This document shows, piece after piece, positions 58,248 through 64,000 of a stretch of 64,000 nucleotides of DNA (positions are counted from its first letter, which is position 1; each line of letters opens with the position of its first letter). Position numbers and translations under genes: made by a program. The DNA comes from an uncultured Porphyromonadaceae bacterium. GTDB taxonomy: Bacteria > Bacteroidota > Bacteroidia > Bacteroidales > Muribaculaceae. Below the pieces are notes generated by a model. The model worked only from the letters and a program-made list of their open reading frames with translations. It ran no database searches and had not been told where the DNA came from. Location of the stretch: the NCBI GenBank assembly GCA_905202215.1, contig CAJKRG010000007.1:1-64000 (forward strand). The letters run 5' to 3'.

Positions 58248-59897
58248 ATGAAAAAGAGCGCCTTGCAAAAAGCTCGTGCAGCCTATAAGCCCAAATTGCC
58301 TGTAGTGCTCACAAGCGCTGTTAAAGTTGTAGAAGGCCGTCCTACCGAATCGGTAGCCGACCAGGATGCTATCCGCAATCTATTCCCCAATACTTACGGT
58401 CTTCCCGAAATCCGCTTTGAAAAGAATCCCAATCCCGGTCAGGGCAAACCCGTAAATGTCGGTGTGATTCTGTCCGGCGGCCAGGCTCCCGGCGGCCACA
58501 ATGTGATCAGCGGCCTTTTCGACGGTATCAAGAAAATTCACCGCGACAGCCGCCTATTCGGCTTCCTCATGGGTCCCGGCGGTCTTGTTGACCACAAATA
58601 CATCGAGCTTACAGCTCCCATCATAGATGAATATCGCAATACCGGCGGTTTCGACATCATCGGTTCCGGCCGTACCAAACTCGAACACAAGGATCAGTTC
58701 GACAAAGGTCTTGAAATCCTCAAGGAACTCGGCATAACCGCGCTCGTTATTATCGGCGGCGACGACTCCAACACCAACGCAGCAATCCTCGCCGAATACT
58801 ACAAGGCAATCAATGCCGGCGTTCAGGTCATCGGCTGCCCCAAGACCATCGACGGCGACCTCAAGAACGATGTCATCGAAACTTCTTTCGGATTCGACAC
58901 CGCTACCAAGGTTTACTCCGAGGTTATCGGCAATATCCAGCGCGACTGCAACTCTGCCAAGAAATACTGGCACTTCATCAAGCTCATGGGCCGCTCGGCA
59001 AGCCATATCGCTCTCGAATGCGCTCTGCAGACACAGCCTAACGTATGTCTCATTTCCGAGGAAATCGAGCAGCGCGGCATGAACCTTGAGGAAATCGTAA
59101 GCTATATCGGCGAAATCGTTATCGCCCGTGCTGTCGACGGCAACAACTTCGGTACAGTTCTCGTTCCCGAAGGCCTCATCGAGTTCATTCCCGAATACAA
59201 GCGTCTCATCAGCGAGCTCAACGAACTCCTCGGTGCAAACAAGGACAAGGTGAAGGATATGAACGAGGAAGAACTTACCGCATTTATCCTCGGCAATCTC
59301 GCCGCTGAAAATGTCGCCGCCCTCAAGAAACTCCCCGAAGAGGTTTCGCGCCAGCTCATGCTCGACCGCGACCCGCACGGCAACGTCCAGGTATCGCTCA
59401 TCGAGACAGAGAAGCTTCTCAGCGGTCTCGTGGCCGAATATGTTGCCAAGTCTGAAGCCTTCAAGGCTGCAAAGGGCAAATTCTCGTCGCTCCATCACTT
59501 CTTCGGCTATGAAGGCCGTTGCGCCGATCCCTCGAACTTCGACGCTGACTACTGCTACTCGCTCGGCTACAATGCATCTGCTCTCATCAACGCAGGCGTG
59601 ACCGGCTATATGTCGTCGATACGCAATCTTGTGAAGCCTGCCGTACAGTGGATTCCCGGCGGTATACCCATCACGATGATGATGAACGTGGAACGCCGCA
59701 ATGCCGAAGACAAACCCGTTATCCAGAAGGCTCTCGTCCGTCTCGACGGCAAGCCTTTCCAGAAATTCGCCGCACAGCGCGAGGACTGGGCCCACAATAC
59801 ATGCTACATCTATCCCGGCCCGATCCAGTATTTCGGTCCGGCCGAAGTATGCGACCAGCCTTCGATGACTCTCAAATACGAGCACGAAAATAAATAA
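58248..59897 (+). CDS. pfp: PPi-dependent 6-phosphofructokinase
   Basis: A 549-residue long-type PFP. GVILSGGQAPGGHNVI (~72-87) starts the nucleotide or PPi site. IIGGDDSNTNAA (~168-179) carries the second Asp that specifies pyrophosphate over ATP; CPKTIDGDLKND (~198-209) is the catalytic loop. It reversibly makes fructose-1,6-bisphosphate from F6P and PPi. Its codon use is visibly richer in C-ending codons than the neighbours, suggesting high expression. It is monocistronic, with its own promoter and terminator. Confidence 0.95.
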   Translation: MKKSALQKARAAYKPKLPVVLTSAVKVVEGRPTESVADQDAIRNLFPNTYGLPEIRFEKNPNPGQGKPVNVGVILSGGQAPGGHNVISGLFDGIKKIHRDSRLFGFLMGPGGLVDHKYIELTAPIIDEYRNTGGFDIIGSGRTKLEHKDQFDKGLEILKELGITALVIIGGDDSNTNAAILAEYYKAINAGVQVIGCPKTIDGDLKNDVIETSFGFDTATKVYSEVIGNIQRDCNSAKKYWHFIKLMGRSASHIALECALQTQPNVCLISEEIEQRGMNLEEIVSYIGEIVIARAVDGNNFGTVLVPEGLIEFIPEYKRLISELNELLGANKDKVKDMNEEELTAFILGNLAAENVAALKKLPEEVSRQLMLDRDPHGNVQVSLIETEKLLSGLVAEYVAKSEAFKAAKGKFSSLHHFFGYEGRCADPSNFDADYCYSLGYNASALINAGVTGYMSSIRNLVKPAVQWIPGGIPITMMMNVERRNAEDKPVIQKALVRLDGKPFQKFAAQREDWAHNTCYIYPGPIQYFGPAEVCDQPSMTLKYEHENK

Positions 59898-59918
59898 GTC
59901 CTGTCAGGCTACCGTTAA

Positions 59919-59960
59919 AAAAACGGCATACGCGCTTTCATCGGTGTGTATGCCGTTTTT
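59919..59960 (+). terminator. Rho-independent terminator of pfp
   Basis: A 13-bp perfect stem AAAAACGGCATAC/GTATGCCGTTTTT with a 16-nt loop, 22 nt past the stop. A-rich and T-rich flanks could make it bidirectional. Confidence 0.88.
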
Positions 59961-59966
59961 CATTTA

Positions 59967-60245
59967 GAGGTTGTTTAATAACATATGTGAAAGCACAGGT
60001 TGGTGTATTTTTGCTTAAATTGCACATTATGAAGAGGGAGCATAGCGGTTGCTATGTGACCGATGAGTGATGGGCAAGTTAACAAAAAGACGCCAAGACC
60101 GAACCAATGTTAAAAACGCCTCGTTAAAATCTTATCAGAAACCATTGTCAGTATGGGAACAAAGGCTTCGCCTCCAAAAATTCAGAGTGTCTTTATCTCT
60201 TCGACTTTTTGGCCTGTGCTTTCACATATGTTATTAAACAACCTC
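59967..60245. mobile_element. MITE-like non-autonomous element with 33-bp terminal inverted repeats
   Basis: A 279-bp element between the convergent pfp and hemW genes. The left end starts GAGGTTGTTTAATAACATAT and its 33 bp recur exactly, inverted, at the right end (60213-60245). It is flanked by TTA on both sides (59964-59966, 60246-60248), a candidate 3-bp target duplication. It has no transposase ORF. The interior holds a small hairpin (CATAGC/GCTATG, about 60041-60056). The right end lies ~7 nt from the hemW stop. A 3-bp TNA duplication is typical of the IS1031 group of the IS5 family (tentative). Confidence 0.85.
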
Positions 60246-60252
60246 TTAGAAT

Positions 60253-61350
60253 TCAGGAAATGAGCAGATCGCGTATTATGGAGTCGGAAACGAGCCAGCG
60301 GTCTTCGGGAATGATAAGTCTCACGCCGTGGCGGCAGAGCAGACCTCTCTTTGTCAGACGCGAGACGTTTCTGTTGAATTCCGCCTGAAAAGCCGGTGGA
60401 ATTACTGATGTATCAAGACCTTTTGCAGTGCGGAGAGCCGTAAAGATGATGTCGTTGATTTTTTCGGTATCGGTCTCCGGGTCTGTGTGCAGGCATCGGG
60501 CCGGATCGGCTATATATTGTCTTATGTCCGGCTCCACGAAGCGGCGTATGCCGTCGGCTCCGAGGCTGTGCGCGCCCGGTCCGAGACCGAGATAGGGAGT
60601 CGAGTCCCAGTAGGCCGAGTTATGGCGGGAATACCGGCCCGGCAGGGCGAAGTTGGATATCTCGTAGTGTTCGTAACCGGCCTTGGCTGTCGCCTCGCAC
60701 AGATAAGTATAGAATGCGGCTATGGTTTCGTCGTCTGTCTCGGTAAATTCCCCGCGTCTCAGCTTTACTCCCAGAGCTGTCCGCGGTTCTATGGTGAGGC
60801 TGTAGGCCGAAAGGTGTTCGGGGCGCAGTCCTATGAGGCGGTCAACTGAGTATCGCCAGGATTCCATGGTCTGTCCGGGGAGACCGTAGATGAGGTCGCA
60901 ACTGATATTGTCGAATCCGGCCGCACGTATTTCGTCTATTGCATTGAGCGCGCGCGAGGCCGAGTGGCGGCGTCTCACGGCTTTCAGTTCGCTGTCGGAA
61001 AGCGACTGGATACCCATGCTGATTCTGTTGACTCCGGCGGTTTTCCATGCTTCGAGCCGCTCGCTGTCTATGTCCTCGGGATTGGCCTCGACGGTAAATT
61101 CCTTCGGGACGAATTCTTTGAAGACGGAAGCCAGTCGTCCGAATTGCTCCGGCGGGAGAATCGACGGGGTTCCTCCGCCGAAATACAATGTACTTACACT
61201 ATGGGGGCCCAGTTCCTGGCGTCGCCCGGCGAATTCTTGGCCGACAGCTTCTATGTATGGGTCGGCCTGCGCGAGTCCGGCACGCGAATAGAAATCGCAG
61301 TATGCGCATTTCGAGTGGCAGAAGGGAACGTGGACGTAGATACCGGCCAT
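60253..61350 (-). CDS. hemW: Radical-SAM heme chaperone HemW-like protein
   Basis: About 365 residues from ATG 61350 (MAGIYVHVPFC), 1 nt after the preceding stop. The radical-SAM motif CHSKCAYCDFY (~11-21) is followed by LYFGGGTPSIL, VEANPEDID, GVNRISMGIQS and DLIYGLPGQT, and a C-terminal HemN-like domain (~300-365). It resembles HemW, which binds heme and passes it to respiratory enzymes, rather than the coproporphyrinogen dehydrogenase HemN. It is transcribed with the addB-like gene upstream. Confidence 0.9.
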   Translation of the reverse strand: MAGIYVHVPFCHSKCAYCDFYSRAGLAQADPYIEAVGQEFAGRRQELGPHSVSTLYFGGGTPSILPPEQFGRLASVFKEFVPKEFTVEANPEDIDSERLEAWKTAGVNRISMGIQSLSDSELKAVRRRHSASRALNAIDEIRAAGFDNISCDLIYGLPGQTMESWRYSVDRLIGLRPEHLSAYSLTIEPRTALGVKLRRGEFTETDDETIAAFYTYLCEATAKAGYEHYEISNFALPGRYSRHNSAYWDSTPYLGLGPGAHSLGADGIRRFVEPDIRQYIADPARCLHTDPETDTEKINDIIFTALRTAKGLDTSVIPPAFQAEFNRNVSRLTKRGLLCRHGVRLIIPEDRWLVSDSIIRDLLIS

Positions 61351-61351
61351 A

Positions 61352-64000
61352 TCAGTATTTGGGGACAACTCGGCCGCAGAGGCTCAGGAATGGGCAGAAT
61401 GCGCAGCGGGAAGGCTCGTCGCACTGTCTGAACGGAACGTCCGGATCAAAAATTTCTTTTATCATCGCTTTCAGACGAGGCAGAAAGACATCGCTGACCT
61501 GCTTGTAGGAGTCGACGGTCACGCCGTCGATCTCTATCGGAGAAAGACGCGCTTCCTTCGACAGCTCCTTCATCGGATGTATCATCGGCGTGATGTCGGG
61601 GAGTGGATCGATCATGGCGGCATATGCCTCGCAGTATACCAGCAGTTGGAATATTCCGTCGGTATCGGTCGAATCGCCGTCGAAAAGTTCGTCGATGCTT
61701 GCTGTCGTGGCCTCGTTTCCCGTCTTGAAGTCGATGAAGCGCAGCGCTTCACCCGAAATACGGTCTACGCGGTCTATCGACATATAGAAATTTATGGCCA
61801 GATCATTGTCTATGGTCCATGCGGGAGAGTCATATTGCTTCTCGTTTTCTATGAATGTGAATCCGGGATTGCAGTATGCCTCTGTCTCGGCACGGAGATC
61901 GCTCCGCACGATGGAGCCGACGATCTCGCAGCATAGTTCGCCCTCGGGAGGCAGCGGAGCCGACATATCGTCGGTTACATATTGCGGATAGCATTGTGTT
62001 GTCACGACCTTTCTGACCGTACGTGCTATCGTCTGTTTGCTTTCGTCCAAAAGACCGTCGATAAAGGACTTGTCGATATATGCGCCTTTGCGTACGGCAA
62101 AGAGTTCCTGTATCGATTTGTGTACGATGTCGCCGTAGTCGGCCGCCGATATGAAGTCGGCCAGCTCGTCGCTCCCCCTCATGCGCCCTACATATTGCAG
62201 ATAGAACTGGAGCGGACAACGCCGATAGGCTTTCAGCGCCGTGGCCGAGAAACGGTATGCGCCGCCGCTTCTGAGCTGTGCGAGGCGTGCCAGCACACGC
62301 TCTGTCTTGGGTACGGAGATTGAGCCGGCCTCTTCAGGCACTGCTCCGGGTGACAGACTTTTCATGCTCACTTCGAGATCGGGCATGAGATAGCGGATCT
62401 GCGAGATATAGCGCGATATCTCGCCACCGCCGAGAGCCTCCGACCGTGAGTCGTAGTAGAGAGTGATACGCCGTGCGCGTGCCAGCAGGCGGTAGAAACA
62501 ATAGGCATATGTCTCTTCGAGACTCTCGAAGTCGGGAAGACCGAATGCGCCTCTGAGCACCGCGGGTATCATTGTTTTTGAGTACTGTTTGCGCGGAAAA
62601 ATGCCTTCGTTCATCGAAAGAATGGCCACATTGTCGAAGTCGAGGGCACGGGTTTCGAGCACGCCGAGTACCTGGAGTCCGCGCAGTGGCGTGCCGTTGA
62701 CGGTCAGGGCACGGCTGCCGAACAGACGTTCGAAAAGGTGGAGGAAAGTGCGTTCGCTCATTGTCACACCGTATTTTTCGATCAGTGCGGCAGTGGCGAC
62801 TGTCTCTTCCCTGAAATATTTTATGGCCATCGATTCGAATCGGCGTCCGCGGCGGTCATCGTTTTCTTCGATTTTCGCGCCGAGCCAGTCGAGCATGTCT
62901 GTCAGATACTTCGCTACGGCGCCCGCATCCGAAAGACCTTTCACCGGCGTGAATATGGCTGAGAGTTCGGGGGCGGCCGCAGCGATGGTTTCTGCCGGGA
63001 GATTATATATTTTTTCCGCCGATATATATTCGGTAAGCCTCTGGGCGGCTTCTGGCACTATCAGCTGTATGTGTGGATGCAGCAGTATCCCTACGACGTC
63101 CTCGAAGTAGAAATGAGGAACACCTCTTATCATGCGGGCCCGCAGCTGCATGCTTACGATGGAGCGAAGCAGAGAAGCGAAGTTCGTCGACCGGTAAGGG
63201 AGACCGAGCGATATGTTGACCGACGATATTGCCTCAGGAATGGAGAACAGTACCGGCATGAGGAGCGATGGATCGGGCATTACCACAGCGCCCGACATCG
63301 GTGAGTCCGGTTCAAGTATACCGTCGTCCGACCATTTCTGCAGCGTACGGCCAAGAGCCTTGGCCTGCCCTGCGTTGGAAGGCATCGCCAGCACCTCTAT
63401 TTCGGGTCTGGAGGGAAGCGGTTCCGGCACGAAATCGTCGGGCATCGGGAATATGCGGTTAAGTTCCTTTATGCGTCGCAAAGGTCGGGCGATTGCCGTG
63501 TGCCGGCTTTCGGCGCTAAGGCTCAGCGGCGCCGTATCCCAGAAGAAGGAAGCCGCGCCGATGTCTTTCAGCCGTTTGAAAATGATGGTCTCGGCTGTCG
63601 AGAGATCGTTGAATCCGGCGAACACGAAATGTTCGTCGGGATTGATGTCGGCAACCGTCATTTTTTTGAAATATTCTACCGCCTGACGATACTGTGCCCC
63701 GGCCGACGACATCTTTCTCTCTTCGAGCGAAGCGTGAAATCGGGTGTAGACTTCTCCGAGGATTTCCCAGAGATATACGAATTTTCCCGAAAGAGTTTCG
63801 TCGGCGGAAGGGTCGGGATCGGCAAGGTGGAGCCAGAATTCCTCGGCTGAATTCGTGAGCATGCTGTCGCCCCATATGCGTCGCACAACCTCTTTCTGAT
63901 CGTCGTCCAGATAGTTGGCCTGAATCTCCTTCACATTCCTGAGATTCTTGAAGAGATCGGCGGCGTTGGCCATCGATCTGTCGATATCGTCGAAATCCGA
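61352..64000 (-). CDS. AddB-like PD-(D/E)XK nuclease family protein, N-terminus cut by window edge
   Basis: At least 882 residues; the frame stays open to the right edge, so the first Met in view (63973) is probably internal. The middle has helicase-like remnants, including LQVLGVLETRALDFDNVAILSMNEGIFP, the AddB motif where cleavage meets the inactive helicase domain. The C-terminal nuclease has RRCPLQFYLQYV, DRVDRISGEALRFIDFKTG (the D-x-K core) and CDEPSRCAFCPFLSLCGR, giving four Fe-S cysteines together with the upstream one. AddAB resects double-strand breaks for RecA repair. addA is expected beyond the edge. hemW follows by 1 nt. Confidence 0.88.
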   Translation of the reverse strand, partial: SDFDDIDRSMANAADLFKNLRNVKEIQANYLDDDQKEVVRRIWGDSMLTNSAEEFWLHLADPDPSADETLSGKFVYLWEILGEVYTRFHASLEERKMSSAGAQYRQAVEYFKKMTVADINPDEHFVFAGFNDLSTAETIIFKRLKDIGAASFFWDTAPLSLSAESRHTAIARPLRRIKELNRIFPMPDDFVPEPLPSRPEIEVLAMPSNAGQAKALGRTLQKWSDDGILEPDSPMSGAVVMPDPSLLMPVLFSIPEAISSVNISLGLPYRSTNFASLLRSIVSMQLRARMIRGVPHFYFEDVVGILLHPHIQLIVPEAAQRLTEYISAEKIYNLPAETIAAAAPELSAIFTPVKGLSDAGAVAKYLTDMLDWLGAKIEENDDRRGRRFESMAIKYFREETVATAALIEKYGVTMSERTFLHLFERLFGSRALTVNGTPLRGLQVLGVLETRALDFDNVAILSMNEGIFPRKQYSKTMIPAVLRGAFGLPDFESLEETYAYCFYRLLARARRITLYYDSRSEALGGGEISRYISQIRYLMPDLEVSMKSLSPGAVPEEAGSISVPKTERVLARLAQLRSGGAYRFSATALKAYRRCPLQFYLQYVGRMRGSDELADFISAADYGDIVHKSIQELFAVRKGAYIDKSFIDGLLDESKQTIARTVRKVVTTQCYPQYVTDDMSAPLPPEGELCCEIVGSIVRSDLRAETEAYCNPGFTFIENEKQYDSPAWTIDNDLAINFYMSIDRVDRISGEALRFIDFKTGNEATTASIDELFDGDSTDTDGIFQLLVYCEAYAAMIDPLPDITPMIHPMKELSKEARLSPIEIDGVTVDSYKQVSDVFLPRLKAMIKEIFDPDVPFRQCDEPSRCAFCPFLSLCGRVVPKY

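Noticed and set aside
58554..59885. A 443-codon open frame antisense to pfp
   Set aside because: It mirrors pfp codon bias (C-ending codons on the coding strand remove stops on the other). No domain is recognisable, and pfp is a certain gene.
1..64000. CRISPR arrays, tRNA/rRNA genes, prophage or conjugative modules
   Set aside because: None recognised by eye. Apart from the MITE, all segments read as compact chromosomal genes. A covariance-model scan would be needed to exclude small structured RNAs.

Overview
This window looks like a chromosomal segment of a member of the order Bacteroidales; a Muribaculaceae-like gut lineage is my best guess (inference). The grounds are: many gene starts preceded by the Bacteroidetes -7 element TAnnTTTG, sometimes with TTTG about 20 nt further upstream; the Bacteroidetes-type RNA polymerase omega subunit; DUF4290, DUF3332 and DUF3575 proteins; a long PPi-dependent phosphofructokinase; a BamD lipoprotein; and an AddB-like nuclease beside hemW. 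Nearly all of the window is dense, ordinary chromosome. I see no rRNA, tRNA, CRISPR array, phage or conjugative genes.

Layout. 1-6.65 kb (minus): nrdD (cut by the left edge), then the tail of an operon ftsY-rimO-chorismate-binding enzyme-SGNH-SGNH. 6.65-10.5 kb: a possible 30-residue membrane protein, a secreted SGNH hydrolase and an NlpC/P60 lipoprotein on plus; a DUF3332 lipoprotein and mltF on minus. 10.5-19.3 kb (minus): a long run DUF4290-rimM-small acidic protein-OmpA-like-dnaB, an internal promoter, then coiled-coil protein-MgtC-CPA2 antiporter-purM. 19.3-22 kb (minus): a BamE-like lipoprotein, rpoZ, bamD and yicC. 22-26.6 kb (plus): tsaB-tsaC-sugar transferase, then a CLC channel with its own promoter. 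26.6-29.6 kb (minus): an alpha/beta hydrolase and two AraC regulators.

29.7-34.7 kb (minus) is the most unusual part. It is a three-gene envelope operon: a DUF3575 barrel protein, a hybrid protein (SusC-like N-terminal module, OmpA-like domain, helical repeats), and an outer-membrane protein built from four tandem copies of one barrel-like repeat. 35.2-39.5 kb (plus) has a PurF-like protein whose glutaminase site is degraded, followed by valS. 39.5-48.9 kb is a carbon-use region: two 'FHS transporter + PfkB kinase' pairs flank a minus-strand block of gpmA, a histidine acid phosphatase and a GH28 pectinase-like lipoprotein. 48.9-51.4 kb (minus) is a UvrA2-type ABC protein. 51.5-58.1 kb (plus) is a tightly packed run udk-lptB-ThiE-like-flippase-like-NfeD-kdsB-inactive M16. 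58.2-59.9 kb is pfp. A 279-bp MITE-like element with 33-bp terminal inverted repeats lies between pfp and hemW, and an addB-like gene runs off the right edge.

Together these genes serve translation and tRNA modification (rimO, rimM, tsaB, tsaC, valS), envelope building (BamD, BamE-like, LptB, KdsB, MltF, NlpC), nucleotide metabolism (nrdD, purM, udk) and central carbon flow (pfp, gpmA, sugar kinases). Functions are read from motifs; no database search was possible.
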